DNA of 64,000 bases from Anaerolineaceae bacterium (GCA_030653365.1 JAURZL010000014.1:1-64000); one strand, 5' to 3'. Positions 45,300 through 53,436 are shown, numbered from the stretch's first letter. Made by a program: numbers and translations. The notes: a model not told the origin generated them from the letters alone.

Positions 45300-46304
45300 A
45301 TGAAATTACGCCCCAGACGTTTACGATTATCACCTGGAATCAGAATCATGGTTTGTGAAACAAGCCTGGAATCCAGCGATTTTATTTATCCTTTATTTGT
45401 AACCCATGGAAGAGGGATTAAACAGGAAATCAGTTCCATGCCAGGCGTTTTCCAGTGGTCACCTGATCTGCTGGCAGACGAAGCAAAAAATATAGCTGAA
45501 TTAGGGATTCCAGCAGTCATCCTGTTCGGCATTCCTGAATCAAAAGATCCCATAGGGTTGGAAAATTTTTCGGAAAACGGAATTGTGCAACAAAGCATTC
45601 GCGCAATCAAACAATCCGAGCCAGAAATGATTGTAATCACCGATGTTTGCTTATGTGAATATACTGACCATGGACATTGTGGGATTTTGAATCTGGGTGA
45701 AAATAAAAACCCTGCTTTGCCTGAAGGCTATGTGTTGAATGACGAAACCCTGGATGTTCTGGCAAAAGTAGCGATTTCTCATGTCCAGGCAGGTGCGGAC
45801 ATCGTCGCCCCATCCGGCATGATGGATGGGATGGTAGCAGCTATCCGAAAAGGATTGGATGCACTCCATTTCGAACATATTCCGATCTTATCCTATTCAG
45901 TGAAATATGCATCCTCTTTTTATGGCCCCTTCCGGGAAGCTGCCCAGGGAACCCCCAAATTTGGCGACCGGCAGAGCCATCAAATGGACCCAGCCAATTC
46001 TCGCGAAGCTTTACGAGAGGCTGCATTGGATCTGGAAGAAGGTGCTGACATGTTGATGGTAAAACCTGCCTTGGCATATCTGGATGTGATTCACCTATTG
46101 AAACAAAACCACCAGGAAACTCCTCTGGCTGCTTATAACGTGAGTGGTGAATATGCCATGATTAAAGCCGCTGCAGCAAATGGCTGGTTAGATGAACGCC
46201 GTACAGTTTTAGAAGTTTTGCTCAGTATAAAACGCTCCGGTGCCGATTTAATAATTACCTATCATGCTAAAGACGCTGCTCGTTGGCTTAAGGAGAATCA
46301 ATAA
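45300..46304 (+). CDS. hemB: Porphobilinogen synthase (delta-aminolevulinate dehydratase)
   Basis: A 334-aa enzyme that condenses two aminolevulinates. Zinc-binding Cys residues are in [14 protein letters not shown], so this is a Zn-type enzyme; the two active-site lysines fall in [17 protein letters not shown] and [12 protein letters not shown]. The ATG at 45300 has AAGGAAATTC upstream and gives the usual family length; an in-frame ATG at 45258 overlaps the hemD stop (ATGA) and would add 14 residues. Confidence 0.95.
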   Translation: MKLRPRRLRLSPGIRIMVCETSLESSDFIYPLFVTHGRGIKQEISSMPGVFQWSPDLLADEAKNIAELGIPAVILFGIPESKDPIGLENFSENGIVQQSIRAIKQSEPEMIVITDVCLCEYTDHGHCGILNLGENKNPALPEGYVLNDETLDVLAKVAISHVQAGADIVAPSGMMDGMVAAIRKGLDALHFEHIPILSYSVKYASSFYGPFREAAQGTPKFGDRQSHQMDPANSREALREAALDLEEGADMLMVKPALAYLDVIHLLKQNHQETPLAAYNVSGEYAMIKAAAANGWLDERRTVLEVLLSIKRSGADLIITYHAKDAARWLKENQ

Positions 46305-46305
46305 C

Positions 46306-47358
46306 GTGGAAACCAAAGAACCCCAATTCACCTTCCTGCGTGCCTGTAAAAGACTACCGGTGGATTTCACGCCGATCTGGTTTATGCGCCAGGCAGGGCG
46401 TTATATGGCAGAATATCGGAAAATTCGGGAAAAATATACTTTATTAGAAATTTGCGCTATTCCTGATTTGGCAACTGAAGTAACGTTACAACCCATAAAA
46501 ACATTTGGATTCGATGCTGCTATTCTGTTTGCTGATATTCTACTGCCTTTAATTCCAATGGGAATCAACCTGGAATTTGCTGCCGGAGAAGGACCCGTAA
46601 TCCACAACCCAATACGCACGAAAGAGGATGTAGATCAGCTTCGGAGAATAAATCCCAATGAATCTCTTGCACATGTAATGAAAGCTGTCGAACTTATTTC
46701 TACAGAGTTAGCCGGTAAAACCCCCTTGATTGGTTTTGCCGGTGCGCCGTTTACGTTAGCCAGCTATTTGATAGAAGGTGGTCCTTCCAGGAATTTCCTG
46801 AAAACCAAAGCACTGATGGTTGAGCAACCACAGGTTTGGGATCAATTGATGAATCTTCTGGCAGATGTGGTTAGTGATTTTTTATATGCCCAAATTAATG
46901 CTGGTGCTCAGGCAATTCAACTTTTTGATAGCTGGGCGGGATCAGCTCTCAGCCCGAATGATTACCAGCAATATGCACTTCCCTACTCACAAAAGATCTT
47001 TAATAAAGTTCGTCAAAGTGGTGTACCCACGATCCATTTTTCAGTTGGGGCTGGAACATATCTATCTTTAATAAAAGAAGCGGGTGGTGATGTCATCGGT
47101 CTGGATTGGCGTACTCCAATCGATTGGGGCAGGAAAGTTCTGGGTAATGACGTGGCTGTTCAAGGCAATCTGGATCCAGCAGCACTTTTTGCACCAAAAA
47201 ATGAACTGAAGCGAAAAATACAAATAATCCTGGATCAGGCTGATAACCTACCTGGCCATATCTTCAATCTTGGTCATGGAATTTTGCCACAAACACCGGT
47301 GGACAATGTAAAAGCAGCTGTGGATATGGTACACGAACTGAGTCAAAGAAGAGTATAG
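46306..47358 (+). CDS. hemE: Uroporphyrinogen decarboxylase
   Basis: A 350-aa enzyme that decarboxylates uroporphyrinogen III to coproporphyrinogen III. The N-terminal TPIWFMRQAGRYMAEYRKIRE is diagnostic, with the Arg residues and FADILLPLIPMG (catalytic Asp). GTG 46306 is preferred because AAGGAG lies 10 nt upstream and just before the hemB stop; the ATG at 46264 would overlap hemB by 41 bp. It is 3 bp from hemL. Confidence 0.95.
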   Translation: METKEPQFTFLRACKRLPVDFTPIWFMRQAGRYMAEYRKIREKYTLLEICAIPDLATEVTLQPIKTFGFDAAILFADILLPLIPMGINLEFAAGEGPVIHNPIRTKEDVDQLRRINPNESLAHVMKAVELISTELAGKTPLIGFAGAPFTLASYLIEGGPSRNFLKTKALMVEQPQVWDQLMNLLADVVSDFLYAQINAGAQAIQLFDSWAGSALSPNDYQQYALPYSQKIFNKVRQSGVPTIHFSVGAGTYLSLIKEAGGDVIGLDWRTPIDWGRKVLGNDVAVQGNLDPAALFAPKNELKRKIQIILDQADNLPGHIFNLGHGILPQTPVDNVKAAVDMVHELSQRRV

Positions 47359-47361
47359 CCC

Positions 47362-48648
47362 ATGCAATCAAAAAAAATCACACGTTCAGAAGAATTATTC
47401 CGACAAGCGCAATCTTTACTTCCAGGAGGAGTTGATTCCCCCGTACGTGCTTTTCGTTCTGTGGACAGCCAACCCTTATTCATTGATCGTGGAGAGGGGG
47501 CTTATATCATTGATGTTGATGACAATCGTTATTTGGATTATGTCCTATCCTGGGGACCATTAATTCTGGGTCATGCAAATTATGATATCTCACGCGTTAT
47601 CTGCTCAACTGTACAGAAGGGCACCAGCTTTGGGGCACCCAGTCCATTGGAATTGGAACTAGCGCGGCGTGTGATGGGGTTTTACCCGAGCATGGAACGA
47701 GTTCGATTTGTCAACTCCGGTACCGAAGCAACCATGTCGGCTGTGCGGTTGGCACGGGCTTATACCCAACGAGACTATATCATTAAGTTTGAAGGCTGTT
47801 ATCACGGGCATGCCGATTTATTCCTGGTTCAGGCTGGGTCAGGTGTAGCGACGTTGGGTTTACCCGATTCACCTGGTGTACCAGCTGCAACAGCCAATCT
47901 AACCCTGATCGCACCATTCAACGACTTGGAAGCTGTTAAAGCAATTTTTCAAAAATATCCAAAACAGGTTGCAGCTATCATTGTTGAACCAGTGGCTGGA
48001 AATATGGGGGTTGTTCCCCCTGTCGAAGGTTTTCTGGAAGGATTGAGAACAGTCACAGAAGAAAATGGTTCATTGCTGATTTTTGATGAAGTTATGACTG
48101 GTTTCCGTGTGCATCGAGGAGGAGCGCAGGCACTTTATCACATCAAACCTGACCTCACCACACTGGGGAAAGTTATTGGTGGTGGTGTGCCCGTAGGTGC
48201 TTTCGGTGGTAGACAGGAAATTATGGACATGATCGCTCCAGCGGGTCCGGTTTACCAGGCCGGCACATTCTCCGGAAACCCATTGGCGATGGCTGCTGGT
48301 ATTGAAACTTTGCGAATTTTGGAGAATCCTGTTGTTTGGGAAAAGCTGGAGGCACGCTCCAAACAGCTCAAGGTTGGTGTTCTTTCCATTCTGAGAAAGA
48401 AAGCTTTGAATTATCAATTACAATCTGTAGGCACTATGTTTACCTTGTTCTTTGCTGATAATCCTGTGACCAATTGGGCGTCTGCAAGCCTTGCAAACCG
48501 GAAAAATTACGCTCAGTTTTTCCGCAATATGCTGGATTATGGTGTTTATCTGGCTCCTTCCCAATTTGAAGCAGGATTCTTATCGACCATGCATGGTGAG
48601 CATGAGATTCTGTTTACATTGGAAGCAATAGAACGATCTATAGTCTAG
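47362..48648 (+). CDS. hemL: Glutamate-1-semialdehyde 2,1-aminomutase
   Basis: A 428-aa PLP enzyme that makes 5-aminolevulinate. Typical motifs are GGVDSPVRAFRSV at the N-terminus, NSGTEATMSAVRLARAYT, FEGCYHGHAD, FDEVMTGFRV, and the PLP lysine in LGKVIGGGVPVGAFGG. As the last gene of the operon it completes the C5 route together with hemA. No obvious intrinsic terminator was seen between its stop and the DUF4143 gene. Confidence 0.96.
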   Translation: MQSKKITRSEELFRQAQSLLPGGVDSPVRAFRSVDSQPLFIDRGEGAYIIDVDDNRYLDYVLSWGPLILGHANYDISRVICSTVQKGTSFGAPSPLELELARRVMGFYPSMERVRFVNSGTEATMSAVRLARAYTQRDYIIKFEGCYHGHADLFLVQAGSGVATLGLPDSPGVPAATANLTLIAPFNDLEAVKAIFQKYPKQVAAIIVEPVAGNMGVVPPVEGFLEGLRTVTEENGSLLIFDEVMTGFRVHRGGAQALYHIKPDLTTLGKVIGGGVPVGAFGGRQEIMDMIAPAGPVYQAGTFSGNPLAMAAGIETLRILENPVVWEKLEARSKQLKVGVLSILRKKALNYQLQSVGTMFTLFFADNPVTNWASASLANRKNYAQFFRNMLDYGVYLAPSQFEAGFLSTMHGEHEILFTLEAIERSIV

Positions 48649-48816
48649 TCATTTTCTCAGCTTACCTAAGGACTCGTTTATAGATTACCTAAGAATTCTG
48701 ATTGGTGTTTTCGTTTTTAAATTAATCCCTCCAATAATACAAGGGTGTTAAAATCGAGGAACCTGGTGTACTACGGAATTAATTTTCTTAATAAGAAAAA
48801 TCAAGACAGTAAATTT

Positions 48817-49986
48817 TTACACTTTTGTTATGAAATCCAGGTAATTTACTTTGTTAATTGTGATAACTTCTTTGCCATATTCATTAAAGAAGGATTTTCC
48901 ACTTTTGCTTCTATCGGAGTTTAACTTTAACTCATATGCCTTGAGGTCATCTCTACTAGATTCTTCAATGTAATCAACCTCTGCCCCACTATAAGCGCGC
49001 CAGAACCGGCTTTGGATGGATTTTCCAAGATTGGCAAACAATTTCCATCGTTCTACAATTAGGAAATTTTCCCAAATAGCACCCTGGTCTGTTCTTACAT
49101 CCAAGTCATTAAAATCACCAATCAATGCATTTCTGATTCCCAGGTCGATGAAGTATATTTTGCTTTGCTTTCCAATTTCTCTTCGAGGATTACGGGAGAA
49201 TGGATACAATCTCTTGACGACATAAGACTTTTCCAAAATATCTATGTAACTCAGAATCGTTTTTCGATCGATCTTCAACCTTCTCGAAAGTTCATTTTCA
49301 TTTACTTCACTACCAATTTGGTATGCCAAAGCCCTGGTAAGGTCAACAATTGCCTGGGAATAACGTATACGATGAAACGCCAAAATATCTTTGAATAAAT
49401 AACTTTCCACAATTTTGGCTAATAATAATTGTTTGGTGACAGGGTTTGCTTCCAGATAAATTTCTGGATAAAAACCATGCCGAAGCACATCGGGTAATAA
49501 CACATTCGCGGTTGGATAAGCTAATGCAGGATCCTTACCAGAATCCGTGCTCTCAAGAACCTCGGAAAAAGACAATGGATTCAAAATATAATCCAGATAC
49601 CGTCCAGTCAATGCATCATTTAGTTGGTTTCGTAATTCATAACTTGAAGACCCTGTCACCAGGATCATCAATTGCGGATAAAGGTCAACCAAAATTTTCA
49701 AGGTCAAGCCAGGAGAATTCAATCGTTGAATTTCATCAATAAAGATGGCATCAATTCCAGTGACCAATCGATCCAACATTGTCCGGGATGTTGTATTGAT
49801 CGCCTGGCGTTCTTCTTCCAAATCACAATTCAGAAATCGAACTTTCTTACCTTCATCCACAAGCCTTTTTTGAAGTTTCATTAACAGAGTCGTTTTACCC
49901 ACTTGCCTTGCACCCAACAAAATGATGGCCTTGTGTAAAGTGGAAAGCCTCGGATAAATAACTGTTTCAATCGTTCGCGGAATCAT
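48817..49986 (-). CDS. AAA_14/DUF4143-family ATPase
   Basis: A 389-aa ATPase. The N-terminal AAA domain has GARQVGKTTLL (Walker A) and IFIDEIQRL (Walker B) plus the sensor-like VTGSSSYEL; the middle contains a winged-helix-like segment (SEVNENELSRRLKIDRKTILSYIDILEKSYVVKRL), and the C-terminus is DUF4143 with an endonuclease-like ExK fold remnant (GAEVDYIEESSRDDLKAYELKLN). The family is abundant in prokaryotes, varies greatly in copy number and is of unknown function, possibly linked with mobile elements or defence. The start ATG at 49986 has a TATAAT 6 nt upstream and no RBS; the longer frame to 50064 reads through operator repeats. Confidence 0.82.
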   Translation of the reverse strand: MIPRTIETVIYPRLSTLHKAIILLGARQVGKTTLLMKLQKRLVDEGKKVRFLNCDLEEERQAINTTSRTMLDRLVTGIDAIFIDEIQRLNSPGLTLKILVDLYPQLMILVTGSSSYELRNQLNDALTGRYLDYILNPLSFSEVLESTDSGKDPALAYPTANVLLPDVLRHGFYPEIYLEANPVTKQLLLAKIVESYLFKDILAFHRIRYSQAIVDLTRALAYQIGSEVNENELSRRLKIDRKTILSYIDILEKSYVVKRLYPFSRNPRREIGKQSKIYFIDLGIRNALIGDFNDLDVRTDQGAIWENFLIVERWKLFANLGKSIQSRFWRAYSGAEVDYIEESSRDDLKAYELKLNSDRSKSGKSFFNEYGKEVITINKVNYLDFITKV

Positions 49987-49992
49987 ATTTTG

Positions 49993-50079
49993 ATTATAGC
50001 ACGAATTTTGGGAATCAATTCCCAAATTTAGATCGAATTTTGGGAATCTATTCCCATTTTTCAATAAAATTTTGGGAAT
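49993..50079 (-). promoter_or_regulatory. Leaderless promoter with three operator sites spaced 32 bp
   Basis: On the minus strand, TATAAT (49998-49993) ends 6 nt before the ATG. The sequence TTTGGGAAT begins at 50007, 50039 and 50071 on the plus strand, i.e. at exact 32-bp steps (about three helical turns). At the first site it forms a perfect palindrome TTTGGGAATCAATTCCCAAA (50007-50026), at the second TGGGAATCTATTCCCA (50041-50056), at the third only a half site. The first palindrome covers the -35 region. Confidence 0.8.
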
Positions 50080-50108
50080 TTTAACGATTCATATCTGTAA
50101 AAATGGGT

Positions 50109-50136
50109 TTGCTTTTTTATCTCTTCTCCCTATAAT
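50109..50136 (+). promoter_or_regulatory. Promoter of the yedF-like leader RNA
   Basis: TTGCTT (50109-50114), 16-nt spacer, TATAAT (50131-50136). Predicted start near 50143, immediately before the leader-peptide RBS. Confidence 0.75.
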
Positions 50137-50155
50137 CAACTCAAAGGAGAAACGA

Positions 50156-50182
50156 ATGCGAACCATTTACCATCATACCTGA
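50156..50182 (+). CDS. Leader peptide (8 aa)
   Basis: ATG-Arg-Thr-Ile-Tyr-His-His-Thr-stop, with a consensus AAGGAG 6 nt before the start. Its last five codons are the 5' strand of the leader helix, so ribosome position should decide the RNA fold. No further function is expected of the peptide. Confidence 0.55.
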   Translation: MRTIYHHT

Positions 50183-50273
50183 ACGTTCAAAAAAGGTGAC
50201 TTGAGCACCTATGTGCAGTTTGCACATCCAGGTCTGATGGTATGAACACCATCTGAAAAACCGGTCCTTCTGG

Positions 50274-50308
50274 AACGCCACCTGTTTGTGCAAGTGGCGT
50301 TTTTTTTA
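50274..50308 (+). terminator. Intrinsic terminator between leader and yedF-like gene
   Basis: An 8-bp GC-rich stem (50274-50281 with 50294-50301) with a 12-nt loop and a run of nine T. It stands between the promoter at 50109 and the coding region at 50336, which is the geometry of attenuation. Confidence 0.9.
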
Positions 50309-50335
50309 TTTTCAGATCATAACCAGGAGGAAAAA

Positions 50336-50686
50336 ATGGATATTTCAGCTTTAGATACCGTTTTATTGGTGACCAGAAATGGTATGGGGGATTCAGATTC
50401 TGTATTGCAGCACAATTTAATCGTTAAGTATTTTTCATTATGTAGCGAAAACAACATCCTGCCATCCGTGATCTGTTTTTATACAGATGGGGTTAAACTG
50501 GCGGTCACAGGTTCGCCGGTGTTGGATCAACTCAAAGAATTGGAACGGAAAGGCGTCCATCTCATCCTGTGCAGCACCTGCCTGGCTTATTATGAACTTG
50601 CCGATCAGGTTCAGGTCGGGATCGTGGGGGGTATGCCGGATATAATCGAAGCACAGTTTAGGGCAAAAAAGGTTATTTCAATTTAA
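50336..50686 (+). CDS. DsrE/YedF-like sulfurtransferase-related protein
   Basis: A 116-aa protein resembling the C-terminal DsrE-like domain of YedF, a selenium/sulfur metabolism protein. DTVLLVTRNGMGDSD, the GSPVLDQLKELERKGV block, and the CSTC motif at about residues 82-85 are the family features; the N-terminal TusA domain of full-length YedF is absent. A role in persulfide or selenium transfer is likely but unproven. ATG 50336 has a perfect AGGAGG 5 nt upstream. Expression is probably controlled by the leader RNA and terminator. Confidence 0.8.
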   Translation: MDISALDTVLLVTRNGMGDSDSVLQHNLIVKYFSLCSENNILPSVICFYTDGVKLAVTGSPVLDQLKELERKGVHLILCSTCLAYYELADQVQVGIVGGMPDIIEAQFRAKKVISI

Positions 50687-50782
50687 AAATTTTATAAAAA
50701 AAGACTTCCTTTTGCCCGCCTCCTTGGCAGGTCCAAAGCACCTTTCTACTTTCCTTATCCAAGAGATCAGGGTTCATTTTCC

Positions 50783-50811
50783 TTGACGATCTATATGAAA
50801 TGCGGTATATT
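50783..50811 (+). promoter_or_regulatory. tRNA promoter
   Basis: TTGACG (50783-50788), 17-nt spacer, TATATT (50806-50811), about 20 bp before the tRNA. Confidence 0.8.
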
Positions 50812-50830
50812 TTGAGCGCTTATTCAGCAT

Positions 50831-50904
50831 GCCCCGGTAGCTCAATTGGACAGAGTACCTGCTTGCGGAGCAGATGGTTGCAGATTCGAGTTCTGCCCGG
50901 GGCA
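50831..50904 (+). tRNA. tRNA-Arg(GCG)
   Basis: A 74-nt tRNA with a perfect 7-bp acceptor stem (GCCCCGG/CCGGGGC), D-arm with GG and A20, T-arm GCAGA-TTCGAGT-TCTGC and discriminator A. CCA is not encoded. The anticodon loop reads TTGCGGA, giving anticodon GCG, which reads arginine CGC/CGU codons. A20 and C35 agree with arginine identity. There is one C-A mismatch at 27-43. A GCG anticodon for Arg is rare in bacteria, where ACG (inosine-modified) is standard. Confidence 0.85.
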
Positions 50905-50912
50905 CAAAAGAG

Positions 50913-50935
50913 ACGACCGATCAGGTCGTTTTTTT
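50913..50935 (+). terminator. Intrinsic terminator of the tRNA gene
   Basis: ACGACC (50913-50918) pairs with GGTCGT (50924-50929), followed by seven T. The convergent oxidoreductase gene ends 22 bp further on. Confidence 0.9.
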
Positions 50936-50957
50936 GTCAGAAATGGGTGTGCGATTA

Positions 50958-52544
50958 TCAAAATTTTCTACCCGTTGTTTCAAGTACTTTCATGGCTGCA
51001 TTGTGCCCTGGAATACCGCTAACCGCACCTCCTCGTTTTGCGCTTGACCCACAAATAAATACGTTCTTGTAATTGGTTTCCACACCCCAGGAACCGGCAT
51101 CGTCATCGTTCTCGGCAAACGGCCATGTCAGGTTCCCATGGAAAATATTCCCTTTGGGTAGCCCGATACTGCTTTCCAGGTCCACAGGGGATTTTGCTTC
51201 GAAGCACAGATTCCCGGAAGCGTCCATTGCAAGGCAGTCTACGATATCCTCATCGATATAATTATTGATCGAACGCAAGTAATTCCGGGCGATTTCGTCT
51301 TCCATACCGGCATTTTCCTGGGTAAACCAGCGATAGGGTACATCCAACCCAAATAAGGTCAACGTCTGATACCCTTTTTCCTGCAATTCTGCAGACAGGA
51401 TTGATGGATCCGTCAGGCTGTGACAATACATCTCTCCGGGTAAAGCATCCATCAGGACGCCTTTTTTCGCATTCAGATAAGAAGCTTTCATATGCTCGTA
51501 CCCTTCATTGAGATGGAATGTACCGGTAAAAGCGTCCTTCGAAGATATGCTTTCACCTTTCAGTCTGGGTAATTTTTTTAGAATCATATTGATTTTAAAC
51601 ACAGATCCATCCATCTGTTTTTCGTCATATGCATCCGGCAGGCATTGATTGGCAATATCGGAGGCGGTATTAAAAAGAACAGATGTGGCGACCACCGACA
51701 ATTCTTTCTCACCCTTTGCATAGCGTACGATACAGGTGGGAACTCCGTGATCAACTTTTACAACTTTTGCTGAAGTTTCGAAGGAAACACCTAAAGCCTG
51801 CGCTTTACTTTTAAGTGCATCTACCAATGCACCCATACCACCTACCGGCACGCTCCATTCGCCGGTTCCCTGGCCGATGATGTGGTAAATAAAGGTTTTA
51901 TTTTGCAAAAGTGTGGGGTCATCCGGGTTAGTGAGAAGACCAATTTTCGCATCGGTAAAAACCATTCCGCGCACCGTATCATTGGTTAAATGGTCTTTAA
52001 TCAATGCGGATAACGGTTTTTCTATCAGGTAGTCCCAAATCTCTCTTTCTTCTTTGCTCTGAAATTTATCGCGCATTTCCTTTTTGGTTGGTAAGGGAGA
52101 AAGCAGCGTTGGCCAGACCTCACGGGCAAATATCGCTAATTTTTCCTGGAGGATTCGATAATTTTTATATTCCCGATCATCTCCGGTAAATTTGATAAAA
52201 GAATTGCGGGTGGTATCTTCAGAAGTATTGCTAATCAAAATACTGCTAGGGATGCCTTTTTTCAAAAGCGGCGTAAAAGAGGCAACCGGTCTCTGACGGA
52301 TTTCGAAGTTGATACCCAGATCGGAAAGGATTTTTTGGGGCAAAAGACTGATCAGGTAAGAATATTCGGATACTCGAACGTCCACACCGGGAAAAGTGTA
52401 ATTAGACCAGGTTGCGCCACCTAAATGATCATTCTTTTCAAGGATGAGAACGCGAAGACCAGCCATCGCTAAGTAACAGGAGGCTATCAGGCCATTATGG
52501 CCACCCCCTACAATGACCACATCATACACAGTATCATTTTTCAT
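50958..52544 (-). CDS. Phytoene desaturase-like FAD-dependent oxidoreductase
   Basis: A 528-aa flavoprotein of the CrtI/PYROXD2-like group. The FAD Rossmann motif VVIVGGGHNGLIASCYLAMAGLRVLILEKNDHLGGA is at the N-terminus and the C-terminal NVFICGSSAKRGGAVSGIPGHNAA is the second FAD contact. The sequence fits the PYROXD2-like 'NAD(P)/FAD-dependent oxidoreductase' branch more than true carotenoid desaturases, and no other carotenoid gene is nearby, so the substrate is unknown. RBS AAAGGAAC precedes the ATG. Confidence 0.85.
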   Translation of the reverse strand: MKNDTVYDVVIVGGGHNGLIASCYLAMAGLRVLILEKNDHLGGATWSNYTFPGVDVRVSEYSYLISLLPQKILSDLGINFEIRQRPVASFTPLLKKGIPSSILISNTSEDTTRNSFIKFTGDDREYKNYRILQEKLAIFAREVWPTLLSPLPTKKEMRDKFQSKEEREIWDYLIEKPLSALIKDHLTNDTVRGMVFTDAKIGLLTNPDDPTLLQNKTFIYHIIGQGTGEWSVPVGGMGALVDALKSKAQALGVSFETSAKVVKVDHGVPTCIVRYAKGEKELSVVATSVLFNTASDIANQCLPDAYDEKQMDGSVFKINMILKKLPRLKGESISSKDAFTGTFHLNEGYEHMKASYLNAKKGVLMDALPGEMYCHSLTDPSILSAELQEKGYQTLTLFGLDVPYRWFTQENAGMEDEIARNYLRSINNYIDEDIVDCLAMDASGNLCFEAKSPVDLESSIGLPKGNIFHGNLTWPFAENDDDAGSWGVETNYKNVFICGSSAKRGGAVSGIPGHNAAMKVLETTGRKF

Positions 52545-52680
52545 GGGGCAAAGTTCCTTTCCAAAATATCGATGTCAGTTGATATTATTTTACAAAAAAT
52601 TCCCGATAAATTGGAGTCCGGAAAGAAGGATCAAAGTGTGGTTCAGTTTTGTGCTCTCCTTATTTTTATAACTCAAAATT

Positions 52681-53343
52681 TCATAAGAAGGCTTCATTCT
52701 GATCGATTGAAGGTTGTGCCCAATAAAATCCTACTATCACCAAACCACCAATTGGAATTAATAGATACAGTAGCTCCAATGCACTTTTTCCAACATCGCG
52801 TAGCCGGCGTGATCCAACTGCTAAAAATGGGAGCAGGGTTAAAATCAGAAAAACTTCACCTAAAATTTCGTTTATTAGTACCAGAACTGAAGCAACTATT
52901 ATTATGAACAGGAAAAACCACCAAAATTCTGATCGAGACGCTCTTCCTTGAAACTCAGCATAATTTATAAAGCATGTCCGAATCGAATCAAAAAATGATA
53001 TTTTATTTTTATCAACACTGATATTTTCTGTTTTAGTATTTTCCATTTTTTTCTCAAAGAACCTTTCAATAGATTTAAGAGCTAATGACATCCAATTCCA
53101 AAAATTGAAACTGTCATTATTTTCCGATAAATCCATATCCGTCACAACTGTGGATTTCCCCAGTTTTAAAATTAATTCGGTCCTTGAGCTTACTTGAAGC
53201 TTGGAGAAAATGTTCTTAAGATGAAATTCAACAGTACTGGATGTTATATGGAGGGCTGAGGCAATCATCTTATTGCTCTTCCCTTCAAGAAGGAGATTTA
53301 TTACTTCCCACTCCCGTTTGGTAAAATCATGGGTGATGTTCAA
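52681..53343 (-). CDS. LuxR-type HTH fused to a DUF805 membrane domain
   Basis: A 220-aa protein. Residues 1-65 are a LuxR/GerE helix-turn-helix (FTKREWEVINLLLEGKSNKMIASALHITSSTVEFHLKNIFSKL). After a polar linker, residues about 120-215 are a DUF805 domain (FQGRASRSEFWWFFLFII, then RRLRDVGKSALELLYLLIPI) with about three membrane helices. A membrane-tethered DNA-binding protein results, which would sense membrane state or a ligand directly. The start is TTG at 53343 with AAGGGA close upstream. Neighbours on both sides are metal or redox genes. Confidence 0.8.
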   Translation of the reverse strand: MNITHDFTKREWEVINLLLEGKSNKMIASALHITSSTVEFHLKNIFSKLQVSSRTELILKLGKSTVVTDMDLSENNDSFNFWNWMSLALKSIERFFEKKMENTKTENISVDKNKISFFDSIRTCFINYAEFQGRASRSEFWWFFLFIIIVASVLVLINEILGEVFLILTLLPFLAVGSRRLRDVGKSALELLYLLIPIGGLVIVGFYWAQPSIDQNEAFL

Positions 53344-53436
53344 GTCCCTTTTCTCTTTAAATTCTTTTGATTTTGTTTAAAATGAATGACAACCCTGTAT
53401 AAAGAATTTTCCTAACCATGTAAAAATTATGGTCTA

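Larger units (their letters stand above)
50143..50308 (+). ncRNA. Structured leader RNA with leader peptide and terminator
   Basis: The predicted 5' leader contains: AAGGAG (50144-50149) followed by an 8-codon ORF at 50156-50182 (peptide MRTIYHHT); a long helix P1/P2, TACCATCA-ACCTG (50168-50181) with CAGGT-TGATGGTA (50229-50242); two hairpins stacked inside it, P3 (AGGTG 50194-50198/CACCT 50206-50210) and P4 (ATGTGCA 50211-50217/TGCACAT 50221-50227); an alternative hairpin GATGGT/ACCATC (50236-50253) that excludes P1; and an intrinsic terminator, AACGCCAC/GTGGCGTT (50274-50281/50294-50301) with nine T. The peptide's Tyr-His-His-Thr codons and stop lie in the 5' strand of P1/P2. It matches no riboswitch class I can recall. 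Confidence 0.7.

Noticed and set aside
50021..50064. N-terminal extension of the DUF4143 ATPase up to 50064
   Set aside because: The extra 26 codons consist of operator repeats and the promoter; no RBS, no family similarity.
50866..50870. Reading the tRNA anticodon as TGC (Ala)
   Set aside because: Would require a shifted anticodon stem that does not pair; U33 and a 7-nt loop place GCG at 34-36, and A20/C35 support Arg.
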